Source of the DNA: Rubrivivax sp.
Lineage (GTDB): Bacteria; Pseudomonadota; Gammaproteobacteria; Burkholderiales; Burkholderiaceae_C
Length of the DNA stretch: 40,133 nt
NCBI GenBank assembly: GCA_016789865.1
Contig: JAEUPC010000028.1
Location: 1 to 40,133, forward strand
Direction: 5' to 3'
The notes beneath the pieces were generated by a model. It made no database searches. It was given only the letters and a program-made list of their open reading frames with translations, and was not told the origin of the DNA. How positions within the stretch are numbered: position 1 is the first letter of the stretch; each line of letters opens with the position of its first letter. Positions 9,382-17,674 of this stretch are shown in pieces. The translations under genes were made by a program, and so were the position numbers.

Positions 9382-10266
9382 ATGTCCGGCTCCTGGCTGC
9401 AATTCGTCGCCGGCGGCTTGACCGCCGGCGCCATCTATGCGCTCGTCGCGCTGGGCTTCTCGATCGTCTACAACGCCAGCCACGCCATCAACTTCGCGCA
9501 GGGCGAGTTCGTGATGCTGGGCGGCATGGGTGCCGTGTCGCTGGTGGCGCTGGGCCTGCCGCTGTGGCTGGCGGTGCCGCTGGCGGTGGCCGGTGCGGCG
9601 GTCGTCGGCGTGCTCGTGCAGCGGCTGGCGCTGCAGCGCGCGCAGGCCGGCGGCCAAGCCGACGTGGTGACGCTGATCATCATCACCATCGGCGTGGCGC
9701 TGTTCCTGCGTGGGGCGGCCCAGGTGGTGTGGGACAAGCGCATCCATGCGCTGCCGGCCTTCGGCGGCAGCGAGCCGCTGCGCCTGGGCGGCGCCACCTT
9801 GCTGCCGCAAAGCCTGTGGGTGTTCTTCGGCAGCGCGCTGGCGGTGCTCGCGCTCGGCTGGTTCTTCGGCCGCACGCTGTATGGCAAGGCGATGCGCGCC
9901 ACCGCCATCAACCCGCTGGCCGCGCGGCTGATGGGCATCTCCACCCGTGGCGTGATGCGCGTGAGCTTCGCGCTCGCTGCGGCGCTGGGGGCGCTGGGTG
10001 GCGTGCTCACCGCGCCCATCACCTTCACCTCGTACGACGTGGGCGTGATGCTGGGGCTGAAGGGTTTTGCCGCCGCCATCCTCGGCGGCCTGGGCAGCTT
10101 CGGCGGCGCGGTGGCCGGCGGCCTGCTGCTCGGGCTGCTCGAAGGCCTGAGCGCAGGCTTCGTGTCCTCGGCCTACAAGGACGCGCTGGCCTTCGTCGTC
10201 ATCCTCGGCGTGCTGTTCTTCCTGCCCGGAGGCATTGCCGGTGCACGCGGCAGCGAACGTGTCTGA
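9382..10266 (+). CDS. ABC transporter permease LivH-like
   Basis: Inner-membrane permease of 294 residues with eight or so hydrophobic helices. The LivH signature is clear: GGLTAGAIYALVALGFSIVYNASHAINFAQGEFVMLG near the start, and GLKGFAAAILGGLGSFGGAVAGGLLLGLLE near residues 224-254. It pairs with LivM to form the channel for the ligand delivered by the binding protein at 8118. It starts 49 bases after livK with a weak ribosome site, and its stop overlaps the start of livM. Confidence 0.93.
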   Translation: MSGSWLQFVAGGLTAGAIYALVALGFSIVYNASHAINFAQGEFVMLGGMGAVSLVALGLPLWLAVPLAVAGAAVVGVLVQRLALQRAQAGGQADVVTLIIITIGVALFLRGAAQVVWDKRIHALPAFGGSEPLRLGGATLLPQSLWVFFGSALAVLALGWFFGRTLYGKAMRATAINPLAARLMGISTRGVMRVSFALAAALGALGGVLTAPITFTSYDVGVMLGLKGFAAAILGGLGSFGGAVAGGLLLGLLEGLSAGFVSSAYKDALAFVVILGVLFFLPGGIAGARGSERV

Positions 10267-11284
10267 ACGCGCCCCGACCGGCAGCGCGCGCGCCCCCGAG
10301 GTCGCGCCGGCCGGCGTGCCGGCACCCGCCGCGGCCTCGGTGCGCCGGGCGCGCCTGAAGTCGCCGCGCACGCTCTCGCTGGCGGCCTTTGCCGCGCTGC
10401 TGGTGGCGCTGCCGCCGTTCTTCCCGAACAACTTCTTCTTCGAAGTGGCGATCCTGGTCGCCATCAACGCCATCGTCTGCGTCGGGCTGAACCTGCTCAT
10501 CGGCTATGCCGGGCAGATCAGCCTCGGCCATGCCGCGTTCTACGCGCTCGGCGGCTACGGCAGCGCCATCCTCGCGGCGCGCTGGGGCTGGCCGGTGTGG
10601 GTGTCGCTGCCGGTGGCGGTGGCCGGGGTCGGCGCGCTCGCCTGGGCCGTCGGCCGCCCGACGCTGCGGCTCAAGGGCCACTACCTGGCGATGGCCACGC
10701 TGGGCCTGGGCGTCATCGCGTCCATCGTGCTCACCAACGAAGACCGCCTCACCGGCGGCCCCGACGGCATGAGCGTGCCGCCGCTGGTCGTGCTCGGCCA
10801 GCCGGTGCAGGGCGAACTGCTGTGGTACGCCATCGTCGCCGCCGCGCTGTGGCTGACGGTGCTGCTGGCGCTGAACATGATCGATTCGCCGATCGGCCGC
10901 GCGCTGCGCGCGCTGCACGGCTCGGAGGTGGCCGCGGGCACGCTGGGCATCGACGCGGCGCGCTTCAAGCTGATGGTGTTCGTGCAGTCGGCGCTCATCG
11001 CCGCCACCGCGGGTGCGCTCACCGCGCACTACGCCGGCTTCATCACGCCGGCCAAGGCGTCGTTCCTGCACTCGGTGGAGCTGGTCATCATGGTGGTCTT
11101 CGGCGGCATGGCCTCGGTGTGGGGTGCGGTCGTCGGCGCCGCGGTGCTGACGCTGTTGCCGCAGTTCCTCACCGTGCTGAAGGACTACGAGATGATGGTC
11201 TTCGGCGCGGTGCTCATCGCCACCATGGTGGGCATGCCGCACGGCATCGTGCCGACGCTGGCGCGGCTCATCGGCCGGCGCTGA
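10259..11284 (+). CDS. ABC transporter permease LivM-like
   Basis: Second permease, 341 residues. I chose GTG 10259, which overlaps the livH stop (TGA at 10264). An in-frame TTG at 10235 would extend the protein by eight residues. The first 40 residues are an Ala/Pro-rich cytoplasmic leader. The LivM core follows: AINAIVCVGLNLLIGYAGQISLGHAAFYALGGY, LRLKGHYLAMATLGLGVIA and VELVIMVVFGGMASVWGAVVGA. It works with LivH and the two ATPases encoded next. Confidence 0.92.
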   Translation: MSERAPTGSARAPEVAPAGVPAPAAASVRRARLKSPRTLSLAAFAALLVALPPFFPNNFFFEVAILVAINAIVCVGLNLLIGYAGQISLGHAAFYALGGYGSAILAARWGWPVWVSLPVAVAGVGALAWAVGRPTLRLKGHYLAMATLGLGVIASIVLTNEDRLTGGPDGMSVPPLVVLGQPVQGELLWYAIVAAALWLTVLLALNMIDSPIGRALRALHGSEVAAGTLGIDAARFKLMVFVQSALIAATAGALTAHYAGFITPAKASFLHSVELVIMVVFGGMASVWGAVVGAAVLTLLPQFLTVLKDYEMMVFGAVLIATMVGMPHGIVPTLARLIGRR

Positions 11285-11307
11285 ACCTGCCGGGAAGCGA
11301 GGTCACG

Positions 11308-12081
11308 ATGACGCTGCTGCAGGTTGCCGGCTTGAGCAAGCGCTTCGGCGGCCTGCAGGCCATCGACGGCGTGTCGTTCGAGGTGCAGGCGGGCAAGGTG
11401 TACGCCGTCATCGGCCCCAATGGCGCGGGCAAGACGACACTGCTGAACCTGCTGACCGGCGTGTACACGCCCGATGCCGGGCGCATCGTGCTCGGCGGGC
11501 GCGACCTCACCGGCCAGCCGACGCACCGCTTCGCCGCCGCCGGCCTGGCCCGCACGTTCCAGAACCTGCAGGTCTTCTTCAACATGAGCGCGCTCGAGAA
11601 CGTGATGACCGGGCGCCACCTGCACGAGAACCGCTCGCTGCTTTCGGCCTTGATGCGCCTGGAGCCCGCGGTGTGGGCCGAGCACGCCAGCGGCGCGCGC
11701 GCCGCAGCGCTGATGCAGCGTGTGGGCCTGGCCGCCTGGTTGCACGCGCGCGCCGACGCGATGCCCTACGGCGCGCTGAAGCGCCTGGAGATTGCGCGCG
11801 CACTGGCCACCGAGCCGAAGCTCCTGCTGCTGGACGAGCCCGCCGCCGGCCTGAACCCCACCGAAGCACGCGAGATCGACACGCTCATCCGCGGCCTGGC
11901 CGCCGAGGGCATGGCGGTGCTGCTGGTGGAGCACAACATGCAGCTCGTGATGGAGGTGTCCGACCGCGTGCTGGTGCTCGAGCGCGGCGCGCGGCTGGCC
12001 GAAGGCACGCCAGCCGAAGTGAGCCGCGACCCGCGCGTCATCGAGGCCTATCTCGGCGCCGAGGAGCCGGCCCATGCCTGA
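11308..12081 (+). CDS. ABC transporter ATP-binding protein LivG-like
   Basis: Cytoplasmic ATPase of 257 residues. GAGG lies five bases before ATG 11308. Walker A is GPNGAGKT (about residue 38), the signature region is YGALKRLEIARALA, Walker B is LLLLDEPAAGLNP, and the switch histidine is in VLLVEHNM. The LivG-specific features are a longer segment after Walker A (AGLARTFQNLQVFFNMSALENVM) and the absence of a canonical LSGGQ. It ends eight bases inside livF, so the two ATPases are probably made in equal amounts. Confidence 0.94.
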   Translation: MTLLQVAGLSKRFGGLQAIDGVSFEVQAGKVYAVIGPNGAGKTTLLNLLTGVYTPDAGRIVLGGRDLTGQPTHRFAAAGLARTFQNLQVFFNMSALENVMTGRHLHENRSLLSALMRLEPAVWAEHASGARAAALMQRVGLAAWLHARADAMPYGALKRLEIARALATEPKLLLLDEPAAGLNPTEAREIDTLIRGLAAEGMAVLLVEHNMQLVMEVSDRVLVLERGARLAEGTPAEVSRDPRVIEAYLGAEEPAHA

Positions 12082-12784
12082 GCCGCAGCCGCTGCTGCAG
12101 GTGCGGGGCCTGGCCAGCCGCTACGGGCGCATCCCGGCGCTGGACGGCGTCTCGCTGCACGTGGCGGCCGGCGAACTGGTGGCCATCGTCGGTGCCAACG
12201 GCGCCGGCAAGACGACGCTGCTGCGCACGCTGTCGGGTGTGCAGCCGCTGGCCGCCGGCACGATCCGCTTCGACGGCGCCGACATCGGCCGCGAGACACC
12301 CCGCCAGCGCGTGCAGCGCGGCATGGTGCAGGTGCCCGAAGGGCGGCAGGTGTTCGGCGCGCTCAGCGTCGAAGACAACCTGCGGCTGGGCGCCTTCGCG
12401 CGCGGCACCGGCGGCACGGTGGACACGGTGTGGGCCATGTTTCCGGCGCTGGCCGGCAAGCGCAGCGAAGCCGCCGGCACGCTGTCGGGCGGCCAGCAGC
12501 AGATGCTGGCCATCGGTCGCGCGCTGATGGCCGACCCGCGCCTGCTGCTGCTCGACGAGCCGAGCATGGGCCTGGCCCCCAAGCTGGTGGCCGAGATCTT
12601 CAACCACGTCAAGGCGCTCAAGGCGCGCGGCACGACGATCCTGCTGGTCGACCAGAACGCCCGCGCGGCGCTGGCCATCGCCGACCGCGGCTACGTGATG
12701 GAGACCGGGCGCCTGGTGACCGAAGGCGCCGCGGCCGAACTGCTGCGCGACGCCGCGGTGCGCAAGGCGTACCTCGGGCAATGA
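12074..12784 (+). CDS. ABC transporter ATP-binding protein LivF-like
   Basis: Second ATPase of the importer, 236 residues. Walker A is GANGAGKTT (about residue 37), the signature is LSGGQQQML, Walker B is LLLLDEPSMGLAP and the switch region is ILLVDQNARAAL. The LivF-typical QVPEGRQVFGALSVEDNL follows Walker A. Its last codons precede a 55-base gap before the thioesterase gene, which has its own AAGGA ribosome site. Confidence 0.94.
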   Translation: MPEPQPLLQVRGLASRYGRIPALDGVSLHVAAGELVAIVGANGAGKTTLLRTLSGVQPLAAGTIRFDGADIGRETPRQRVQRGMVQVPEGRQVFGALSVEDNLRLGAFARGTGGTVDTVWAMFPALAGKRSEAAGTLSGGQQQMLAIGRALMADPRLLLLDEPSMGLAPKLVAEIFNHVKALKARGTTILLVDQNARAALAIADRGYVMETGRLVTEGAAAELLRDAAVRKAYLGQ

Positions 12785-12839
12785 GCGCACACCGTACAGC
12801 GAGCCACCACCCATCGCCCTCCTGCCAAGGAACACCCCC

Positions 12840-13253
12840 ATGAAACCCACCCTGCAGACCGGTCTCACCGCCGAAGCCTCGTTCGAAGTCGACCGCGGGC
12901 GCACGATCGACTTCATGGGCGAGGCCGCGCGCGTCTATGCCACGCCGATGCTGGTGCGCGACATCGAGATGACCTGCCGCAACCTGCTGCTGGCCCACCT
13001 CGATGCCGGCGAAGACTCGGTGGGCACGCGGGTGGAGATCGACCACATCGGCGCCACGCTGCTGGGCATGCAGGTCACGCTCACGGTGCGCATCGCCGAA
13101 CTGAACGGCCGGGCCGTGGTGTTCGAGGTCGAGGGCCGCGACGCGGTGGAACCGATCGTGCGCGGCAAACACTCACGATTCGTCGTCGACGTGACCAAGA
13201 CCGCGCAGCGCCTGGCCGCGAAGGCCGAGAAGGCGCGGGCCGCCAAGGCCTGA
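12840..13253 (+). CDS. FlK-like hotdog-fold acyl-CoA thioesterase
   Basis: Small hotdog-fold protein of 137 residues. The fluoroacetyl-CoA thioesterase FlK uses Thr42, Glu50 and His76. Here Thr35 (ATPML), Glu43 (RDIEMT) and His69 (EIDHIGAT) have exactly the same spacing (8 and 26 residues), and the next strand G-MQVTLTVRIAELNGRAVVFEVEG fits the fold. It is encoded between the importer and padB. A plausible role is hydrolysing a dead-end or excess arylacyl-CoA, or the CoA ester product of PadBCD, to recycle free CoA; the substrate is inference. The C-terminus is a short Lys/Ala-rich tail (KAEKARAAKA). Confidence 0.8.
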   Translation: MKPTLQTGLTAEASFEVDRGRTIDFMGEAARVYATPMLVRDIEMTCRNLLLAHLDAGEDSVGTRVEIDHIGATLLGMQVTLTVRIAELNGRAVVFEVEGRDAVEPIVRGKHSRFVVDVTKTAQRLAAKAEKARAAKA

Positions 13254-13304
13254 TCTCCCCCTTCCCCCCGACGACGCCGCAGCCACAACGCACCGGGAAC
13301 CACG

Positions 13305-16088
13305 ATGCCGGCGACCTCCAAGCCCCACCCCGCCACGCCGGGCGTGCGCAAGGTGCCGACCTACTGCTACCAATGTGTGGCCGGCCCCGACCTGCTGACG
13401 GTCAAGGTGGAAGACGGCGTGGCCACCGAGGTCGAGCCGAACTTCTGCGCCGCCGGCATCCACCCGGCCGGCGGCAAGGTCTGCGTCAAGGCCTACGGGC
13501 TGGTGGAGAAGACGCACAACCCGCACCGCATCCTGGCGCCGATGAAGCGCACGAACCCGAAGAAGGGGCGCAGCGAAGACCCGGGCTTCGTCGAGATCTC
13601 GTGGGACGAGGCGTTTGCGCTGGTCACCGACAAGCTGCAAGCCATCCGTGCGCGCGGCCTCGTCGACGAGTCGGGCTACCCGCGCGTGGCGGCCAGCTTC
13701 GGCGGCGCCGGCACGCCGCAGTCGTACATGGGCACGTTCCCGGCGTTCCTTGCGGCCTGGGGTCCGGTGGACATGGGCTTCGGCTCGGGCCAGGGCGTCA
13801 AGTGCTACCACTCCGAGCACCTGTACGGCGAGTTCTGGCACCGCGCCTTCATCGTCACGCCGGACACGCCGCTGACCAACTACCTGATCTCCTGCGGCTC
13901 CAACATCGAGGCCTCGGGCGGCGTCACCGGCGTCGCACGCCACGCGCAGGCCCGCGTGCGCGGCATGAAGCGCGTGCAGGTCGAGCCGCACCTGTCGATC
14001 ACCGGCGCCTGCTCGGCCGAGTGGGTGCCGATCAAGCCCAAGACCGACGCCGCGTTCCTGTTTGCGCTCATCCACGTGCTGCTGCACGAGGTGGCGCGCG
14101 AGCAGCTCGACCTGCCCTTCCTCGCCACACGCACCGCGTCACCCTACCTCGTGGGGCCCAACGGCTACTACCTGCGCGACCGCACGAGTCGCAAGCCGCT
14201 GGTCTGGGACCACGTTCGGGGCGCCGCCCGCGAGCACGATGCCGCCGACCTGCACGAGGCGCTCGAAGGCCGCTACGAGGTCGCGGCGATCGAGGTCGGC
14301 CCCGACGGCGACCTGCTCGCCGACAGCGGGCGCGATGGCCGGCTGCCCGGCACCACCGCCTTCAGCTGCCTCGTCGAGCACATGCGGCCCTACAGCCCCG
14401 AGTGGGCCGAGAAGGTCTGCGACGTGCCCGCAGCGACGATGCGCCGCATCGCCAACGAGTGGATCGCCCACGCCTGCATCGGCCAGACGATCGAGATCGA
14501 CGGCCTGACGCTGCCCTACCGCCCGGTGGCGGTGACGCTGGGCAAGACGGTCAACAACGGCTGGGGCGGCTTCGAGTGCTGCTGGGCGCGCACGCTGATG
14601 GCCACGCTGGCCGGCGCGCTGGAAGTGGCCGGCGGCACGATCGGCACCACCATCCGGCTGACGCGGCCGATGTCGCACCGCCACGAGAGCGTCAAGCCCG
14701 GGCCCGACGGCTTCATGCACTACCCGCTGAACCCGACGAGCAAGGAGCATTGGTCGCCGAACCCGAACATCCGCAACGCCTACCGCACGATGGTGCCGCT
14801 GGCCGCCGACGGGCCGTGGAGCCAGGCGCTGGGGCCCACGCACTTCTCGTGGCTCTTCCTCGACGAGACGCCCAAGGGCCTGCCGCGCGTGACGCTGCCC
14901 GAGGCCTGGTTCGTCTACCGCACGAACCCCGGCGTCTCGTTCTGGGACACGGCGGCGCTGGGCGAGAAGATGGCGCGCTTCCCGTTCACGGTGGCGTTCG
15001 CCTACACGCACGACGAGACGAACCACTTCGCCGACCTGCTGCTGCCCGACGCGATGGACCTCGAGAGCCTGCAGCTGTGGCGCGTGGGCGGCACCAAGTA
15101 CCAGGAATCGTTCTGGGACCACCAGGGCTTCGCGCTGCGCCAGCCGGTGATGGCGCCGCATGGCCAGGCGCGCGACTTCACCGACATCAGCACCGAACTG
15201 GCGCACCGCGCCGGCATCGCCGAGAAGTACTACGCCGCCATCAACAAGGGCGCCGGCGGCGTGCCGCTGAAGAGCGAGTTCGGCGACTTCTCGCTCGACA
15301 CGCGCGCGCGCCACGACCGCGAGCAGATCTGGGACGCCGTGTGCCGCGCCGCCAGCGCCGAGGTCAGCGACGGCGTTGAGGCGCACGGCCTGCCCTGGTG
15401 GAAGGAGCACGGCCTGGCGACGAAGCCCTTCCCGCGCAGCGAGTGGTACCTGCTGCCGACGATGGTGAAAGAGGGCCTGCGCTTCGAGCTGCCCTACCAG
15501 GAACGGCTGCTGCGCGTGGGCCGCGAGCTGGGCCGCCGGCTGCACGAACACGACATGCACTGGTGGGACACGCAGTTGAAGGAGTACCAGGGCCTGCCGG
15601 TGTGGAAGGACTTTCCGGGCCTGTGGGAGGCGAGCGTCGCGCGGGCCGGCGGCCGCGTCGAGGACTACCCGTTCTGGCTGCTCACCGCGCGCAGCATGCA
15701 GTACGCCTGGGGCGCCAACGCCGGCATGCAGCTGATGCGCGAGGTGTCGCAGAACATCGCCGGCCACCAGGGCGTGATCCTCAACACCGGCGCGGCCGGC
15801 CGGCTGGGCATCGCCGACGGCGATGCGGTCGAGATCGCGACGCCGCGGCGCAAGGTGCGCGCCCGCGCCGTGCTGCGCCAGGGCATCCGGCCCGACACGC
15901 TGCTGCTGATCGGCCAGTTCGACCACTGGGCGACGCCGCACGCCAAGGACTTCGACATGGCGAGCATGAATTCGCTCACGACGATGTCGATGGAACTCAC
16001 CGACGCCACCGGGTCGGGCGCCGACGTCGTGCGCGTGAAGCTGGCGAGGGCGCGCTCGCTGGCGCCGCGCGAAGGAGCCGCGGCATGA
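13305..16088 (+). CDS. padB: Phenylacetyl-CoA:acceptor oxidoreductase molybdopterin subunit (PadB-like)
   Basis: Large catalytic subunit, 927 residues, of the DMSO-reductase molybdoenzyme family. PadBCD oxidises phenylacetyl-CoA at the alpha carbon to phenylglyoxylate under anaerobic conditions, passing electrons to quinone. The N-terminal Fe-S region has Cys21, Cys24, Cys48 and Cys60 (CYQC, NFC, GGKVCVKA), a spacing unlike the usual C-x2-C-x3-C pattern. A likely molybdenum ligand is Cys167 in SGQGVKCYHSEH. The end has the usual molybdopterin-dinucleotide cap (SRMGIADGDAVEIATPRRKVRARAVL-like segment near residues 836-862). There is no Tat signal, consistent with a cytoplasm-facing enzyme acting on a CoA ester. 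Its stop overlaps the padC ATG. Substrate assignment rests on the PadC, PadD and PaaK neighbours. Confidence 0.85.
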   Translation: MPATSKPHPATPGVRKVPTYCYQCVAGPDLLTVKVEDGVATEVEPNFCAAGIHPAGGKVCVKAYGLVEKTHNPHRILAPMKRTNPKKGRSEDPGFVEISWDEAFALVTDKLQAIRARGLVDESGYPRVAASFGGAGTPQSYMGTFPAFLAAWGPVDMGFGSGQGVKCYHSEHLYGEFWHRAFIVTPDTPLTNYLISCGSNIEASGGVTGVARHAQARVRGMKRVQVEPHLSITGACSAEWVPIKPKTDAAFLFALIHVLLHEVAREQLDLPFLATRTASPYLVGPNGYYLRDRTSRKPLVWDHVRGAAREHDAADLHEALEGRYEVAAIEVGPDGDLLADSGRDGRLPGTTAFSCLVEHMRPYSPEWAEKVCDVPAATMRRIANEWIAHACIGQTIEIDGLTLPYRPVAVTLGKTVNNGWGGFECCWARTLMATLAGALEVAGGTIGTTIRLTRPMSHRHESVKPGPDGFMHYPLNPTSKEHWSPNPNIRNAYRTMVPLAADGPWSQALGPTHFSWLFLDETPKGLPRVTLPEAWFVYRTNPGVSFWDTAALGEKMARFPFTVAFAYTHDETNHFADLLLPDAMDLESLQLWRVGGTKYQESFWDHQGFALRQPVMAPHGQARDFTDISTELAHRAGIAEKYYAAINKGAGGVPLKSEFGDFSLDTRARHDREQIWDAVCRAASAEVSDGVEAHGLPWWKEHGLATKPFPRSEWYLLPTMVKEGLRFELPYQERLLRVGRELGRRLHEHDMHWWDTQLKEYQGLPVWKDFPGLWEASVARAGGRVEDYPFWLLTARSMQYAWGANAGMQLMREVSQNIAGHQGVILNTGAAGRLGIADGDAVEIATPRRKVRARAVLRQGIRPDTLLLIGQFDHWATPHAKDFDMASMNSLTTMSMELTDATGSGADVVRVKLARARSLAPREGAAA

Positions 16089-16813
16089 CGCGCTGGGCGA
16101 TGGTCGCCGACCTGCGCCGCTGCGTCGGCTGCCAGACCTGCACCGCGGCGTGCAAGCACGCCAACGCCACGCCGCCCGGCGTGCAATGGCGGCGTGTGCT
16201 CGACATCGAGACCGGCGAGTACCCCGACGTGCGCCGCAGCTTCGTGCCGGTGGGCTGCCAGCACTGCGACGAGCCGCCGTGCCTGGACGTGTGCCCGAGC
16301 ACCGCGACGCGCAAGCGCGCCGACGGCATCGTCACCATCGACTACGACCTGTGCATCGGCTGCGCCTACTGTGCGCTCGCCTGCCCGTACCAGGCGCGCT
16401 ACAAGACCGACCGCGCCAGCTTCGCCTACGGCAAGCCGAGCGCGCACGAAACACAGCGGCACGACGCCGGGCGACTCGCGGTCTCCACCAAGTGCACCTT
16501 CTGCGTCGAGCGCATCGACGCCGGCACCGCCGCCGGCCTCACGCCGGGGGTCGACCCGGCGGCCACGCCGGCCTGCGTCAACGCCTGCATCGCCGATGCG
16601 CTCGCCTTCGGCGACCTCGACGACCCGCAGAGCAACGTCAACCGGCTGCTGGCCGAGAACCAGCACTTCCGCATGCACGAGGAACTGGGCACCGGGCCCG
16701 GCTTCTTCTACCTCTGGGACAGCAGCCCCCAGGGCGGCGCGAGCCCGGCGCGCCCCCCGAGAGGGCTCGAGGGGCCCGGCGAAGGCGCAACCGCTCGCGA
16801 GGTGACCCCATGA
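16085..16813 (+). CDS. padC: PadC-like four-cluster ferredoxin subunit
   Basis: Electron-transfer subunit of 242 residues, starting with ATG in an ATGA overlap with padB. Cysteine groups for four [4Fe-4S] clusters are visible: CVGCQTCTAAC near residue 13, CQHCDEPPCLDVC near 59, CIGCAYCALAC near 95, and CTFC near 139 with CVNAC near 164. This is the usual PsrB/DmsB/NrfC arrangement. It would carry electrons from the PadB molybdenum site to PadD. The last 30 residues (from about 212) are an unusual Gly/Pro/Ala/Arg-rich tail encoded by a GC-rich palindromic stretch. The tail may be a repeat captured into the reading frame. Confidence 0.88.
   Translation: MTRWAMVADLRRCVGCQTCTAACKHANATPPGVQWRRVLDIETGEYPDVRRSFVPVGCQHCDEPPCLDVCPSTATRKRADGIVTIDYDLCIGCAYCALACPYQARYKTDRASFAYGKPSAHETQRHDAGRLAVSTKCTFCVERIDAGTAAGLTPGVDPAATPACVNACIADALAFGDLDDPQSNVNRLLAENQHFRMHEELGTGPGFFYLWDSSPQGGASPARPPRGLEGPGEGATAREVTP
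16735..16800. repeat. GC-rich palindromic repeat within the padC 3' end
   Basis: A run containing CCCCCCGAGAGGG and CTCGAGGGGCCCGG can form a bulged hairpin and encodes the odd Pro/Gly/Arg tail of PadC. CTCGAGGGG (16766-16774) also occurs in the perfect palindrome at 26349-26360, suggesting a family of dispersed elements in this genome. Confidence 0.5.
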
Positions 16814-17661
16814 GCGGCGCCGGCCTGCCCGCGAGCTTCGGCCCGCACCCACGCCAGCAGGGCAACTGGGACCTGCGCGCCGCGATCAACTTCACGGCCG
16901 GCGGCGTGGGCAGCGGGCTGATCTTCACGCACGCCTTGGCGGGCACCGCGGCTTCGTGGCCGTGGCTCGTGGGCGGTGCGCTGATCGGGCTGGGCCTCTT
17001 CGCGGTGTGGCTGGAGATCGGCCGACCGCTGCGCGCGATGAACGTCTTCCGGCACCCCGGGCGTTCGTGGATGACGCGCGAGGCGATCGCCGCCACCGTG
17101 CTCTTCGCCATGCTGGCACTGGCGCTGCTGGGCACCCCTGGCGCGGCGTGGGGCGCGGGCCTCGTCGCGGCGGTGTTCGCGTACTGCCAGGCGCGCATCG
17201 TGCGCGGGGCGCGCGGCATTCCCACCTGGCGCGAGCCGCGCGTGGTGCCGTTGCTGGTGGCCACCGCGCTGGCCGAAGGCGCCGGGCTGTACGTGCTGGT
17301 CACCGGCACGCCGCGCTGGCTGGCCGCGCTGCTGCTGACCGCCGCGCTCGCGGCACGCCTGGCCAGCTGGCTGGCCTGGCGGCGACGCCTGGCCACGGCC
17401 CCGGCGAGAGCCCTGGCCGCAGTGGACCGCGCCGGCCACGTCTTCAACGCCGCCACGCTGCTGGCGCTGGCGGCGTGCGTGGTGGCGTGGCTGTCGCCGC
17501 CGCTGCCGGCCGCGCCCGCCGTGGCGTGGCTGTGGCCGTTGGCCGGTGTGCTGGCGCTGGCCGGCGGGCTGTGGTTCAAGGTCACGCTGGTGGTGCGCGG
17601 CGCCTACACGCAGGGCTTCGCGCTGCCGCACCTGCCGGTGCGCGGCGCGCGCCGCGGCTGA
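16810..17661 (+). CDS. padD: PadD-like membrane anchor (DmsC/NrfD type)
   Basis: Integral membrane subunit of 283 residues with about eight hydrophobic helices, starting in an ATGA overlap with padC. Family-like parts are NFTAGGVGSGLIFTHAL, the RPLRAMNVFRHPGRSWMTREA loop typical of DmsC-like anchors, and a final helix followed by GAYTQGFALPHLPVRG. It anchors the PadBC pair to the inner membrane and probably passes electrons to the quinone pool, linking arylacetate oxidation to nitrate or nitrite respiration. The exact role of PadD is less well established than those of PadB and PadC. Confidence 0.85.
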   Translation: MSGAGLPASFGPHPRQQGNWDLRAAINFTAGGVGSGLIFTHALAGTAASWPWLVGGALIGLGLFAVWLEIGRPLRAMNVFRHPGRSWMTREAIAATVLFAMLALALLGTPGAAWGAGLVAAVFAYCQARIVRGARGIPTWREPRVVPLLVATALAEGAGLYVLVTGTPRWLAALLLTAALAARLASWLAWRRRLATAPARALAAVDRAGHVFNAATLLALAACVVAWLSPPLPAAPAVAWLWPLAGVLALAGGLWFKVTLVVRGAYTQGFALPHLPVRGARRG

Positions 17662-17674
17662 AGGGGGCTTCGTC

